Positions 36,664 to 46,104 of a DNA stretch of 64,000 nucleotides are shown here, in pieces. Each line of letters begins with the position of its first letter. The stretch's first letter is position 1. Where the stretch lies: NCBI RefSeq assembly GCF_030268045.1, contig NZ_BSDC01000001.1:248001-312000 (forward strand), given 5' to 3'. Position numbers and translations under genes: made by a program. The notes under the pieces were generated by a model, which saw only the letters and a list, made by a program, of their open reading frames with translations, searched no databases and was not told where the DNA came from. Source of the DNA: Geothrix edaphica (GTDB taxonomy: Bacteria; Acidobacteriota; Holophagae; Holophagales; Holophagaceae).

Positions 36664-37242
36664 ATGCGTCTGCTTGCCCCGTCCCTGGCCGCCCTCTGCC
36701 TGTCCGCCGCCCTCGCCGTGCCCGCCGCGGCCCAGGAGGCGCCCCGCTTCGCCTTCTTCAGCATCAACCAGCTGGTCCGCAGCTCCAAGAAGGCCGGCGC
36801 CATCTTCTCCGAGCTGGAGATCACCGGCAAGAACCTGCAGGAGAAGCTCCAGGCCAAGGGCCAGGAACTGCAGACCCTGCAGCAGCAGCTGAACTCCCCC
36901 AGCATCGACCCCGAGAAGAAGGAGGCCCTGGCCAAGAAGTTCCGGGACCTGGAGTTCGAGGCCAAGAAGATGCAGGAGGACAGCCAGGCCGAGTACCAGC
37001 GCGTGGAGAAGAAGGTCGGCGAGGCCATCACCAAGCTGGCCGGCCCCATCGTCGAACAGCTGGCCAAGGAGCAGAAGCTCCAGATGGTCTTCTCCGATCA
37101 GTCCGTGCAGATCCTCTCCTGGGCCGACGCGGAGTGGATGAAGGGCTTCACCGCCGAAGTGGCCAAGCGCCTGGACGCCAGCGAGGGCGCTGCCGCTCCC
37201 GCGCCCAAACCCGCCGCGCCCAAGCCCGCCCCCAAGAAGTAG
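36664..37242 (+). CDS. Skp/OmpH-family periplasmic chaperone
   Basis: A 192-residue secreted chaperone-like protein. It has a signal peptide ending AVPAAAQ, then FAFFSINQLVRSS, a long charged coiled coil (about 60-125) and a second core segment ending at FSDQSVQILSWADAEW, followed by an Ala/Pro/Lys-rich tail. This fits Skp, which holds unfolded outer-membrane proteins. The tail is an addition relative to E. coli Skp. Its place after bamA supports the role. ATG 36664 was chosen at the signal start. Confidence 0.88.
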   Translation: MRLLAPSLAALCLSAALAVPAAAQEAPRFAFFSINQLVRSSKKAGAIFSELEITGKNLQEKLQAKGQELQTLQQQLNSPSIDPEKKEALAKKFRDLEFEAKKMQEDSQAEYQRVEKKVGEAITKLAGPIVEQLAKEQKLQMVFSDQSVQILSWADAEWMKGFTAEVAKRLDASEGAAAPAPKPAAPKPAPKK

Positions 37243-37263
37243 TCAGCCCCATCGCCTGACGAG

Positions 37264-38496
37264 ATGACCGCCGCGCGACGGCTGCTCCTGCTACTCACCG
37301 GGATCAACCTGGTGAACTACCTGGATCGGTACGTCATCGCGGCGATCCTCGATCCGCTGGGGAAGGAGCTCCGCCTCTCGGACGCCCAGCTGGGGCGGCT
37401 GACCCTGGTGTTCCTCCTGGTCTACATGTGCGCGGCGCCCCTCTTCGGGTATCTGGCGGACCGCCTCCACCGTCCCCGGCTGGTGGCGGCGGGCGTGGCT
37501 CTGTGGAGCCTGGCCACGATGGGCGCGGCCCTCGTCCACAGCTATCCGGCCCTGCTGGTGACCCGGTCCCTGGTGGGCGTGGGGGAGGCCGCCTACGCGA
37601 CCCTCGGCCCCGCCATGCTGGCGGACGGGTTCGCGGAATCGGACCGGGCGAAGTCCTTCACCTGGTTCTACCTGGCCATTCCCGTCGGCAGCGCCCTGGG
37701 GTACGGCCTGGGCGGCCTGGTGGCCGGGGCCTGGGGCTGGCGGGCCTCCTTCCTGGTGGCGGGCCTCCCGGGGCTGGCCCTGGCCCTCTGGATGGCCTTC
37801 CAGGTGGACCCGGAGCGCGGGGCGATGGACGGCGTCCGCGACCTGGGCGTGGGCGAGTCCTTCCGGACGCGGCTGGGGCACATCTTCCTCAACCGGGTCT
37901 GGCTGGCCTGCACCGCCAGCTACGTCGCCTACACCTTCGCCATGGGGGCGCTCAGCCTGTGGGGGCCCACCCTCCTGCAGCGCCGCTTCGACGTGAGCAC
38001 GGCCCGGGCGGGGCTGGCCTTCGGCGGCCTGGCGGCAGTCACGGGCCTCGTCGGAACGTTCCTGGGCGGGTGGCTCACGGACCGGTGGCAGAAGCGCAGG
38101 CCGGATGCCGGTGCCTGGATCTCCGGGATCTCCCTGCTGGCCGCCGCCCCGGTGGTGGTCTGGGCGCTCGGCGCCCGCAGCCTGGGCGCGGTCTATCTGG
38201 CCTTCTTCCTGGGCATGCTCCTGCTCTTCGTGAACACCAGCCCGGTGAACGCCATGACGGTCAGCTCGCTGCCCGCTTCGGTGCGCGCCACGGGGGTCGG
38301 GCTGAATGTCTTCCTGATCCACCTGATGGGGGACGCCATCAGCCCGGAGCTGGTGGGTCGCCGGGCGGATGCGCTCCACGCGGCGGGGCTGTCGGGCGGG
38401 GACGCCCTGGCCCGGGCCCTGGTCCTGGTGCTGCCGGCCATCGTCCTCAGCGGCGCGGCCCTCTGGTGGGCCCGGCACCAGCCGGCGCAGGACTGA
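37264..38496 (+). CDS. Major facilitator superfamily transporter (spinster-like)
   Basis: A 410-residue protein with twelve predicted membrane helices. The N-terminal NYLDRYVIAAILDPLGKEL and the A-loop FGYLADRLHRPRL between helices 2 and 3, followed by RSLVGVGEAAYATLGPAMLAD, match the Spns/spinster-type branch. The second half has GGWLTDRWQKRRP. The substrate is unknown; spinster relatives export lipids or organic anions. It lies two bases before the acyltransferase start, so the pair may act on lipid. Confidence 0.87.
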   Translation: MTAARRLLLLLTGINLVNYLDRYVIAAILDPLGKELRLSDAQLGRLTLVFLLVYMCAAPLFGYLADRLHRPRLVAAGVALWSLATMGAALVHSYPALLVTRSLVGVGEAAYATLGPAMLADGFAESDRAKSFTWFYLAIPVGSALGYGLGGLVAGAWGWRASFLVAGLPGLALALWMAFQVDPERGAMDGVRDLGVGESFRTRLGHIFLNRVWLACTASYVAYTFAMGALSLWGPTLLQRRFDVSTARAGLAFGGLAAVTGLVGTFLGGWLTDRWQKRRPDAGAWISGISLLAAAPVVVWALGARSLGAVYLAFFLGMLLLFVNTSPVNAMTVSSLPASVRATGVGLNVFLIHLMGDAISPELVGRRADALHAAGLSGGDALARALVLVLPAIVLSGAALWWARHQPAQD

Positions 38497-38497
38497 C

Positions 38498-39751
38498 ATG
38501 GCCGGCAGCAAGGTCGCCCGCCTGCTGGGCCGGATCTGGTTTCGCGCCCTGCGGCGGGAAGGTCCGCCCCTGCCGCCGGGGCCCTGCCTGATCCTGCTGA
38601 ACCATCCGAACGGCCTGCTGGATCCCCTCGCGGCCGCGGCCCTGCTGGACCGGCGCGCCGGCTGGCTCGCCAAGGCCACGCTCTGGAAGCTCGCCCCCCT
38701 CCGCCCCTTCCTGGCGGCCTTCCGGGCCATCCCCGTGACCCGGCCCAAGGACGGCGGCGCCACGCCGGAGTCCATCCAGCAGTGCTTCCGGAAGGTCCAC
38801 GAGGTGCTGGCCCGGGGCGGGTCCGTGGCCATGTTCCCCGAGGGCGTGAGCCACTCGGAGGCGGACCTGGCCCCCCTCAAGACCGGGGCCGCCCGAATGG
38901 CCCTCTCCAGCCCCGTGCCCCTGTCGCTGGTGCCGGCGGGCCTGGTCTACGGGGACCGGGCCACCTTCCGCCACAGCGCCCTCCTGCGGCTGGGCGAGCC
39001 GGTGCCCTGGGAGGACCTCGCCGCCCAGGGCGCGGAGCCCGAGGCCGTCGCCGAGCTGACGGTGCGCATCCGGGCGGCCCTGCAACCTCTCACTCTGCAT
39101 GACGCCGAAGCGCGCGTGCTGGCCCTGGCCCAGGACGTGGCCTGGCTCCTGGCGGAGGCCCCTGGCAGCCGCGTGGACCTGGAGGCCCTGCGCCGCCGCG
39201 TGCGGGCCCTGGTGCCGCATCTCGCCGCGCTGCCCGGGGGGGAACGGGCGGCCCTGGAGGCCCGGGTGCGGGAGGCCCAGACCTGGCTCCGGGCCAAGGG
39301 TCTCCGGCCCGACCAGGTGGGCTATCCCTATCCGGGGGCGGAGATCCGCCACTGGCTGCCGGGCGCGGCCCTGCGCCTGGGGCTGGCGGTCCTGCTGCTG
39401 CCCCTGGCGTTGCTCTTCTGGCCCTCGTACCGCCTGGTGGACTGGGCGGCCGGGCGCTTCACCGATGAGGGCGACCAGGCCGCCACCCTGAAGCTGCTGG
39501 GTGGCCTGCTGCTGCATCCGCTCTGGGCCGTCCTCCTGGCGGTCCTCTCCGGCCTGTGCTGGGGTTGGCCCGCCGCCCTGGTCCCGCCCGTGGCCCTGCT
39601 CCTCGCGCTGCTGGGGCTGCCGGTGCTGGAACGGGCCAGGGAGGACCTCCAGGCCATCCGGGGGTTCCTGAGGCGCCGGGACCCGGCCGTGCCCGACCTG
39701 CTGGAGGCCCGGAAGCAGCTGCTGGCGGCGTTCCCGGAGCTGGGTCAGTAG
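38498..39751 (+). CDS. PlsC-like acyltransferase with C-terminal membrane domain
   Basis: A 417-residue protein. The acyltransferase part (about 20-215) shows NHPNGLLDP (HX4D), IPVTRPKDGG and MFPEGVSHS. A helical region and two long hydrophobic segments follow (about 285-310 and 330-370), beyond the usual PlsC end, so this may acylate another lipid or act in a glycerol-3-phosphate acyltransferase-like role. The ATG is one base after the MFS stop. A strong terminator follows. Confidence 0.85.
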   Translation: MAGSKVARLLGRIWFRALRREGPPLPPGPCLILLNHPNGLLDPLAAAALLDRRAGWLAKATLWKLAPLRPFLAAFRAIPVTRPKDGGATPESIQQCFRKVHEVLARGGSVAMFPEGVSHSEADLAPLKTGAARMALSSPVPLSLVPAGLVYGDRATFRHSALLRLGEPVPWEDLAAQGAEPEAVAELTVRIRAALQPLTLHDAEARVLALAQDVAWLLAEAPGSRVDLEALRRRVRALVPHLAALPGGERAALEARVREAQTWLRAKGLRPDQVGYPYPGAEIRHWLPGAALRLGLAVLLLPLALLFWPSYRLVDWAAGRFTDEGDQAATLKLLGGLLLHPLWAVLLAVLSGLCWGWPAALVPPVALLLALLGLPVLERAREDLQAIRGFLRRRDPAVPDLLEARKQLLAAFPELGQ

Positions 39752-39761
39752 GCTCAAAACA

Positions 39762-39785
39762 GAGGCGGGGCCGAAGCCCCGCCTT
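39762..39785. terminator. Bidirectional rho-independent terminator
   Basis: AGGCGGGGC and GCCCCGCCT form a nine-base perfect stem with a CGAA loop, followed by TT on the plus strand and preceded by AAAAC, which is GTTTT on the minus strand. It lies between two convergent genes and can serve both. Confidence 0.85.
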
Positions 39786-39802
39786 TAATGACCCGAGGAA
39801 GG

Positions 39803-42505
39803 CTATTCCTTTGTCGGGTAGTTGATGACCAGGCTCTCGGGCCCGTAGGGGCTTGGTAGATGGACGGGAAGCAGTGTATTGGTCTGGATGCTGGGGTAAC
39901 CATTCGTAGCATCAGCACCATCCGCGACCTTACCCGTCAACACCCAAATTGCAAGTTGCCGTTGGGCTGCAGCTGTGTCCGCGAGAATCGCGCCATCCAG
40001 CAGAAGGCCGTGAGAGGCCGGAGAAGTCAGGGTGCCGTACTGCATGATGCCCTGAGTGGGGTGAGAGGATCCGGTTGTGGTTTCCGGCGCCACGGCCGAC
40101 TTTTTGGTGGTGAAGTCGGCCAGGGTGCTTCCGCCGAAGATGTACTTATTGGCTGGATCAGTGGTATCCGTGGTCCTGAGGACGTGTGTGAATCCGACGC
40201 TGGGATCCGCGCCGAACTGGGGCTTGCGTCCTGCGAGGGCATTCACGAAGTAATTGCCACAGGCATTCTGGATGACAGTATCGCCGATCGCTTCCTGGAT
40301 CAGGATGCGACCGTTCCCCAGGCGGGAGGCAGAAGTAAGGGAGGTCGGAGTCGCCATGGTGGCGGGGTCGATGGGGTCGGCCACTGCCTGGGCCAGGGCG
40401 AAGAACTGGAAGAAGGCCGTGCTATTGGTCGGCACTTTGGCTAGGGCGAGGCCACCAGCCACGGTGGTAGCGAAGGAGGGGCTTTCCTTCAAGATCCAAG
40501 CGAGCCGTCCACCAGGAACACTGAGAAGCCCTTTGGGGTTGTTACCGCCGGTCTGGCTGCTGTTACCGGCCAGGAAGTAGGTACCGGTGATGCTGCCGAG
40601 GCTCTGGCCGATAAACTGGGTGGCACCGGCGGAAGCACTTGTCGGGGCGGTGTTGTTGAGGGTTTTGCCGGCGGCTGCCATGGCAGCCTGGAGGCTCGTG
40701 GTATCCGCCGCAGGCTGGATGAGAACCCTCTGAAGGCGCCAAAGGTTGAAGGCGCTGGTCTGCACGTTGGTGCGCGCGGTCAGGATAGAAGGCAGCATGA
40801 AGAAGTTGCTGGCCCACTCGGCCTGGGGACGACCATTGCCGCCGCCCGTGGTGATTCCGGTCGGTGTGAGGCTTCCCGGCCCACCCGGGAATCCGTGAAC
40901 GGCCTGGTCGATGGAAACCACAGCGAAGCCAGCGGTGCAGAGCGTATTGGCAACGGGAAGCACGTCTTCCTTTGAGCGACCGATCCCATGCATGAAGATC
41001 GCGACAGGGAAGCCGCCAGCAGGAGCGTTCCCAGCGGGTGTGATGATGACGAAGGGTACGGTGCGGGTCTTATGGTAGAAACCACGCAAAACACCAGAAG
41101 GGTTTCTTGTGGCGCGGAGGAGGCCGGTTCCAGGAGTAGTACTGGTGCCAGGGTTGTAGATGGCTGGGGTGGTGCCAAAGACCGTGTCCATGTTGCCGCT
41201 GATGCTGGGATTGGCGTGGGCGTAATAGGGATCCATCTGGAAGTCGGCGCCCTCGAAAGAACCCCAGGCCACCTGGCCAACACTGCTGTGGGGAATGTAC
41301 TTGAGATGCCCTGGATTATTGGCGTCAGCGGTGCGGAAGATGGATCCGATGGAGCCAGAGCCCGTGACTTCCGCATCCGCAGAGGCTGCGTCGGGAACAG
41401 CATTGGTGCCGACCACAGCGAAATTGCTCACCGAGTTGGACCAGGCTCGGCTTTCACTGGTGCTGAAATCCACTAGGTTTAAGCCAGGAGCAGCGGCATT
41501 GGGAACGGCGGCATTATTGGCATAGGCCCAGAGAGACATTTCCACCGGAATGCGCACTGCGGCAAGGGCAGGTGTGGCATTGAGAGGATCGGTCGGAATG
41601 TAACCAGCTCCTGTGGTGATGAAGCGGCCCATCAGCGCGATGTCGCTGCGACTTGTAACTGTGGTGGTGGTGTGGGCTGTAATGAGGTCATCCATGACCT
41701 TTTTGTAGCCCGACAACTGAATATTGGTGGTGCTGCCTGTGACCATGGCGTTGGCCCGGATGGGTTCCAACTTGCCGAAGGCCCCGGAGAGGGGGGTGAC
41801 GGACTTCAGAGCCTCGAAATAGGGCGAAGCCGAGATTGGCTTTCCGGCCGAATCCAGCACGCGGTTGGTGACAACGTAGAGATAGCGGGTTCCTGGAAGA
41901 AGGGGCAGCTTTGGCATGGCATAGACGCCCCAGGCATTTGCATTGGTGACCGTGACACCATTTGCTGCATAGGTTGGGGCGGCGAAACTCGTGAAGGTGA
42001 ATTGTCCAGATATATCAGTGAATGTAAGTGCATTATTTTCTGTGCTTGCGGGGTCGCTTGTATTGTCTGGGGTGATCTTGAAGACCTTGATGTTGCCATC
42101 CACCGTGCTGGTGTTGAACGGCGTGCTGAAGGCGATAAAGATCGGGGCATTCAGGCCAGAGACAGCATGGGTTCCGCCCACTTCTGCGAAGTTCACATAA
42201 GCCAGGGCCTTGTCCGGGGTGAGGGGGACCCCCGGGTTGATGTTCAGGTCACCTGCTACTCCCGATGGGGTTGCCGAGTAGGTGAGTTGGCCTGGGGTCC
42301 CGTCCACATGAACATACGAGGCGGTCGCCAGGATGTTCGGCAGGGGAACCGCGCCGTTCGCAGGGTCGAACACGGCCGTGGTCGCGCTCGGCATGCTGGC
42401 CGGGCCCGTGACGATGGTGGGGGCCTTGGAGTCGCCGCCGCCGCTGCAGGCGAGGAGTGCCAGCAGGGAAGCGCCGAGGACCGCTTGATTCAAGCGTGGA
42501 AGCAT
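39803..42505 (-). CDS. Lipoprotein with alpha/beta-hydrolase (VolA/Pla-1-like lipase) domain
   Basis: A 900-residue surface or periplasmic lipoprotein. The lipobox LLALLACSGGG gives Cys20. A beta-rich N-terminal half follows with FDPANGAVPLPN and a SITPD-like KITPDNTSD strand, as in bacterial Ig-like VolA-type lipases. The hydrolase domain shows FMHGIGRSKEDV near 507 (oxyanion His-Gly) and the nucleophile elbow GQSLGSITG near 635; the His is probably in the last 100 residues. VolA-type enzymes release fatty acids from lysophospholipid. Thr/Ser/Asn-rich composition and lower GC than neighbours may reflect exposure or transfer. Confidence 0.82.
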   Translation of the reverse strand: MLPRLNQAVLGASLLALLACSGGGDSKAPTIVTGPASMPSATTAVFDPANGAVPLPNILATASYVHVDGTPGQLTYSATPSGVAGDLNINPGVPLTPDKALAYVNFAEVGGTHAVSGLNAPIFIAFSTPFNTSTVDGNIKVFKITPDNTSDPASTENNALTFTDISGQFTFTSFAAPTYAANGVTVTNANAWGVYAMPKLPLLPGTRYLYVVTNRVLDSAGKPISASPYFEALKSVTPLSGAFGKLEPIRANAMVTGSTTNIQLSGYKKVMDDLITAHTTTTVTSRSDIALMGRFITTGAGYIPTDPLNATPALAAVRIPVEMSLWAYANNAAVPNAAAPGLNLVDFSTSESRAWSNSVSNFAVVGTNAVPDAASADAEVTGSGSIGSIFRTADANNPGHLKYIPHSSVGQVAWGSFEGADFQMDPYYAHANPSISGNMDTVFGTTPAIYNPGTSTTPGTGLLRATRNPSGVLRGFYHKTRTVPFVIITPAGNAPAGGFPVAIFMHGIGRSKEDVLPVANTLCTAGFAVVSIDQAVHGFPGGPGSLTPTGITTGGGNGRPQAEWASNFFMLPSILTARTNVQTSAFNLWRLQRVLIQPAADTTSLQAAMAAAGKTLNNTAPTSASAGATQFIGQSLGSITGTYFLAGNSSQTGGNNPKGLLSVPGGRLAWILKESPSFATTVAGGLALAKVPTNSTAFFQFFALAQAVADPIDPATMATPTSLTSASRLGNGRILIQEAIGDTVIQNACGNYFVNALAGRKPQFGADPSVGFTHVLRTTDTTDPANKYIFGGSTLADFTTKKSAVAPETTTGSSHPTQGIMQYGTLTSPASHGLLLDGAILADTAAAQRQLAIWVLTGKVADGADATNGYPSIQTNTLLPVHLPSPYGPESLVINYPTKE

Positions 42506-42586
42506 CGCGTCACCTCATGGGTGGGGTTTGGGAAGGGTTCGAGGATTGGTTTGATGACAATAGGCGGCCCGAAGGGGAATTGCCAC

Positions 42587-42622
42587 ACAAAAGGCGAGGC
42601 CCCCGGAGGGGCCCCAGCCTTA
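42587..42622 (-). terminator. Terminator of the coiled-coil lipoprotein gene
   Basis: On the minus strand AGGC, GGGGCCCC, TCCG, GGGGCC and GCCT form an imperfect strong hairpin followed by TTTTGTG, about 25 bases after the stop at 42645. Confidence 0.7.
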
Positions 42623-42644
42623 CTTTGGGTAGGACTATCGTAGA

Positions 42645-43778
42645 TCAATCGGTGACGGCAAAGACGACCTTGTCGTTCTTGAAGCGGCTCACGGTGATGA
42701 GCTCGATGGTGGCCGTCTGCTTGTCGGCGCTGATGGCCAGCTTGTAGTGCTCGTCCTTCAGGTACGAACCGGGCACCACGTTCACTTTGCCGATCTTCTT
42801 CAGATTCAGGTCGGAGGCCTTGATGGTGATGGTCTTGGCGGTGCGCAGGTCCAGGCTCTGGGTGAAGACCTCGTCGCGCCAGTTCTTGCCGGCCCGGTCC
42901 TTGGCGAAGACGGGGATCTCGATGATGCCCTCGGCCTTCAGGGTGTCGCGGACGCCCACGACGTAGTGCAGCGAGTTGAGCTTGGCCAGCTGGGCGGTGT
43001 TGTCGGCCTGGAGCTTGGTGCGCTCCTCGATGAGGTTGGCGCGCTCGGTCTGGAGGCCGGCGATCTCCTCGGTGATCTTCTGCTTCTGGCTCTCGAGGTC
43101 GGTGACCTCCTCCTGCAGCTTCTCGTTCTGGGCCACGGCCTCGTCGCGCTCGCCCTCGATCTTCTCGCGCTCCTGGCGCATGAGGTCATTGGGGGTGATC
43201 TTGGCCCGGCCCTGGGCAACCCAGGTGCCGTAGGTCCCGTTGGCGTAGAAGTGGTAGACCTCGAAGCCCGGCGCCAGCTTCTCCAGAATGGCCACGCGGC
43301 TCACCAGCTTCTTGGCCTCGGCCTCGGGCACGCCCTTCTTCTTGAGGAAGCGCATGGCCATGCCGTAGTGGCTGTCATTGGGCTTGGCCAGGTCGGGCTT
43401 CGGCAGGTCCGCCTTCAGCTTGGCGACCTTGGAGTTGAGGTCCTTGATCTCCTTGTCCTTGTCCAGCACTTCCTGGAGCAGGGCCTGGTAGGAGCTGTTC
43501 TTCTCGTTCTTGATGCGCTCTTCCAGGGCCTTCTTCTGCTCGTCGGTGAGCTGGAGGGTCTCGGCGTTGGGCTTGATGTCGTTCACGCCGGCCTGGGCCA
43601 GCTTCTTCTGCTGCTCCGTGCTGGCCTGGTTCAGCTGCTGGCTGGCCTTGTCGGCCTCGGCGGCCTTCTGGGTCAGCTCCCGGATCTGGGGGTCCTCGCG
43701 TTTGCAGGCGGTGGACACCATCAGGATGGACGCGGCCATCAGGGCAAGGGCCAGCGTCGGACGGCGGAAGGCAATCAT
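42645..43778 (-). CDS. Coiled-coil lipoprotein of unknown function
   Basis: A 377-residue protein with a signal and lipobox VSTAC (Cys25). A long helical, Lys/Glu/Gln-rich middle includes two coiled-coil stretches (about 30-130 and 205-265), the second with EKLQEEVTDLESQKQKITEE. Between them is a small folded part with SHYGMAMRFLKKKG and FEVYHFYANGTYGTWVAQG. The C-terminus is beta-rich (SLHYVVGVRDTLKAEGI and SLDLRTAKTITI). I do not recognise a named family. It is probably a periplasmic scaffold anchored to a membrane. ATG 43778 has GGAGG six bases upstream. Confidence 0.82.
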   Translation of the reverse strand: MIAFRRPTLALALMAASILMVSTACKREDPQIRELTQKAAEADKASQQLNQASTEQQKKLAQAGVNDIKPNAETLQLTDEQKKALEERIKNEKNSSYQALLQEVLDKDKEIKDLNSKVAKLKADLPKPDLAKPNDSHYGMAMRFLKKKGVPEAEAKKLVSRVAILEKLAPGFEVYHFYANGTYGTWVAQGRAKITPNDLMRQEREKIEGERDEAVAQNEKLQEEVTDLESQKQKITEEIAGLQTERANLIEERTKLQADNTAQLAKLNSLHYVVGVRDTLKAEGIIEIPVFAKDRAGKNWRDEVFTQSLDLRTAKTITIKASDLNLKKIGKVNVVPGSYLKDEHYKLAISADKQTATIELITVSRFKNDKVVFAVTD

Positions 43779-43921
43779 GGGTTCCTCCACTGAGGGGGCT
43801 TGGGATAGGCGCTTCGGAGATGGGGCCATCCCACCTTAGTCCCCCAGGCTAGGGCATGGCAAGGTTTCCCGCGTCATCCAAAAGATGTAGGAGCAGCAAG
43901 CTCACGATATACTTTCCGTTT

Positions 43922-43943
43922 CCCCCGGAGGATCTTCCGGGGG
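43922..43943 (+). promoter_or_regulatory. Stem-loop in the metK leader
   Basis: CCCCCGGA and TCCGGGGG form an eight-base stem with a six-base loop, ending 18 bases before the metK ATG. A TATACT hexamer (about 43914) just upstream may be the -10 element, which would put the hairpin at the very 5' end of the message. No SAM riboswitch core was recognised. Confidence 0.5.
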
Positions 43944-43961
43944 GATTCCTAGGAGTCCCGA

Positions 43962-45104
43962 ATGGCCGCCCAGGGGCGTCACCTGTTCACTTCCGAGAGC
44001 GTCACCGAAGGCCATCCCGACAAGATGGCGGACCAGATCTCCGACGCCGTGCTGGACGCGGCCCTCAAGGACGATCCCCGCAGCCGGGTCGCCTGCGAGA
44101 CCCTCCTCACCACGGGCCTCGTCCTGGTGGCCGGGGAGATCACCACGGAGACCTACATCCCCGTCGCCGCGCTGGTGCGCGACGTGGTGAAGGACATCGG
44201 CTACGACCACCACATCAAGGGCTTCGACTATGCCACCTGCTCGGTGATGGTGACCATCGACCAGCAGAGCCCCGACATCGCCATGGGCGTGGACACGGGC
44301 GGCGCCGGCGACCAGGGCCTGATGTTCGGCTACGCCTGCCGGGAGACCCCGGAGCTGATGCCCGCGCCCATCCACTTCAGCCACCTGCTGACGCGGAAGC
44401 TCTCCGAAGTCCGCAAGAGCGGCCAGCTGCCGTGGCTGCGGCCGGACGGCAAGTCCCAGGTCACCGTGGAGTTCGACGGGGACAAGGTGCAGCGCATCCA
44501 CACCGTCGTCATCTCCACCCAGCACGACGAGCACGTCACCCAGAACAGCATCCGCGACGCGGTGATCCAGGACGTGATCAAGGCCTCGCTGCCCCAGGAC
44601 CTGCTGGACGCGCAGACCATCTTCCACGTGAACCCCACCGGGCGCTTCGTGGTGGGCGGTCCCATGGGCGATACGGGCCTCACGGGCCGCAAGATCATCG
44701 TGGACACCTACGGCGGCAGCGGCCATCACGGCGGCGGCGCCTTTTCCGGCAAGGATCCCAGCAAGGTGGACCGCAGCGCCGCCTACATGGGCCGCTACAT
44801 CGCCAAGAACATTGTGGCGGCGGATCTGGCGGACCGCTGCGAGATCCAGCTGGCCTACGCCATCGGCGTGGCCGAGCCGGTGTCCATCGCCGTGGACACC
44901 TTCGGAACCGGGAAGGTGTCGGACGCGGCCATTGTCCGCGCCGTGCGCGAGGTGTTCAGCTGCACCCCCAAGGCCATGATCGAGGCCCTGGACCTGCGCC
45001 GGCCCATCTACCGCGCCACCGCCGCCTACGGCCACTTCGGCCGGGCGGAGTTCAGCTGGGAGAAGACGGACAAGGTCGCTGCGCTGCGCGCCGCTGCCAA
45101 GTAG
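43962..45104 (+). CDS. metK: S-adenosylmethionine synthetase
   Basis: A 380-residue enzyme making SAM from methionine and ATP. It starts with the metal and ATP block [24 protein letters not shown], has the signature [12 protein letters not shown] near 110, the flexible loop region and the [19 protein letters not shown] block near 258. Length is typical. AGGAG lies six bases before the ATG. It is convergent with a GGDEF gene and shares the terminator region 45104-45186. Confidence 0.97.
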   Translation: MAAQGRHLFTSESVTEGHPDKMADQISDAVLDAALKDDPRSRVACETLLTTGLVLVAGEITTETYIPVAALVRDVVKDIGYDHHIKGFDYATCSVMVTIDQQSPDIAMGVDTGGAGDQGLMFGYACRETPELMPAPIHFSHLLTRKLSEVRKSGQLPWLRPDGKSQVTVEFDGDKVQRIHTVVISTQHDEHVTQNSIRDAVIQDVIKASLPQDLLDAQTIFHVNPTGRFVVGGPMGDTGLTGRKIIVDTYGGSGHHGGGAFSGKDPSKVDRSAAYMGRYIAKNIVAADLADRCEIQLAYAIGVAEPVSIAVDTFGTGKVSDAAIVRAVREVFSCTPKAMIEALDLRRPIYRATAAYGHFGRAEFSWEKTDKVAALRAAAK

Positions 45105-45186
45105 CTGTCAGCTATCAGTGCTAACGGATGCGGCCCTTCGGGGCCGCGTCTGTTTCTCTCGGCTGACAGCCGATCGCTGATAGCTA
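45104..45186. terminator. Terminator within a set of interleaved inverted repeats
   Basis: The core hairpin GCGGCCC-TTCG-GGGCCGC (45130-45147) is followed by GTCTGTTTCTCT and ends metK. It is flanked by GCTGTCAGC (45104-45112) with its complement GCTGACAGC (45162-45170), and CTATCAG (45112-45118) with CTGATAG (45177-45183), arranged A-B-A'-B'. The outer parts reach the stop codons of both convergent genes. Confidence 0.75.
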
Positions 45187-46104
45187 CTCCGCCCGTTCCA
45201 CCCGGTTCCGGCCGCCCTGCTTGGCGCGGTAGAGGGCCTCGTCGGCCAGCTTCAGGAGCTCCTCGGCGTCGGGGCTGCCGGCCTGGCCTTCACGGGCCGA
45301 CACCCCCATGCTGACGGTCTTCCGGATGGTGGCGCTGCCCAGGAGGTGGTCCATGGCGGCGAACTTCTGCCGGAGGTTGTCCGCGACCCGCAGGGCGGCG
45401 GCGGCGTCGGTGTAGGGCAGCACGAGGGTGAGTTCCTCGCCGCCGTAGCGTGCGGCCAGGTCCGTGGCCCGCAGGTTGGAGTTCAGCAGGGTGCCGATGT
45501 TGCGCAGCACCACATCGCCCATGGCATGGCCGTAAGTATCGTTCACTTCCTTGAAGTGGTCGATGTCGATCATGACCACGGCCAGGGGGACCTGGGTGCG
45601 CCGGGCCCGCCGCACCTCCTCGTCCAGCCGGGTGACGAGGAGGCGCCGGTTCGCCAGCCCCGTGAGGGCGTCGGTGACGGACAGCGCCTCGAGCTGGGCG
45701 TTCATCTCCCGCAACTCATCCTGGAGCCGCTTCAGCTTGGTGTGGATGCGCACCCGGGCGAGCAGCTCCTTCTCATGGAAGGGCTTGGTGACGTAGTCGG
45801 AGGCGCCCCGCTCCAGGATCTCGGCCTTGCGGTCCAGGTCGTCCTCGGCGGTGAGCATGATCACCGGGATCTGCTCCAGCTCCTTGCGGCTGGCCTTGAG
45901 GCCCAGGAACTTGAGGCCGTCGAAGCCCGGCATCACCAGGTCGCAGAGCACCAGGTCCGGCGGAGTCTCCATGATGGTCTTGAAGGCGGTGAGGCCGTCC
46001 GCCGCCTCCAGGAAGTGCGTGAACCCGCCGTCCTTCATGAGGACCGCCTTGATCTCGGTGCGGATCATGGCGTTGTCGTCGACGATGAGCACCCGGCCGG
46101 CCAT
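45184..46104 (-). CDS. Response regulator with GGDEF diguanylate cyclase domain
   Basis: A 306-residue PleD-like protein. The receiver domain (about 4-122) has VDDNAMIRTE, phosphoacceptor Asp in LVLCDLVMPG and K of VTKPFHEKEL. After a helical linker, the GGDEF domain (about 145-305) has DALTGLANRR, the metal-site DIDHFKEVNDTYGHAMGD and the active-site loop as YGGEEL, which fits an active cyclase that makes c-di-GMP. No RxxD inhibitory site is obvious before it. The start shares a base with the nagZ stop, so the two genes are coupled. No partner kinase is adjacent. Confidence 0.93.
   Translation of the reverse strand: MAGRVLIVDDNAMIRTEIKAVLMKDGGFTHFLEAADGLTAFKTIMETPPDLVLCDLVMPGFDGLKFLGLKASRKELEQIPVIMLTAEDDLDRKAEILERGASDYVTKPFHEKELLARVRIHTKLKRLQDELREMNAQLEALSVTDALTGLANRRLLVTRLDEEVRRARRTQVPLAVVMIDIDHFKEVNDTYGHAMGDVVLRNIGTLLNSNLRATDLAARYGGEELTLVLPYTDAAAALRVADNLRQKFAAMDHLLGSATIRKTVSMGVSAREGQAGSPDAEELLKLADEALYRAKQGGRNRVERAE

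Noticed and set aside
43779-43961. A SAM riboswitch before metK
   Set aside because: Only one short hairpin is present; no conserved four-way junction or known SAM-binding core could be recognised.
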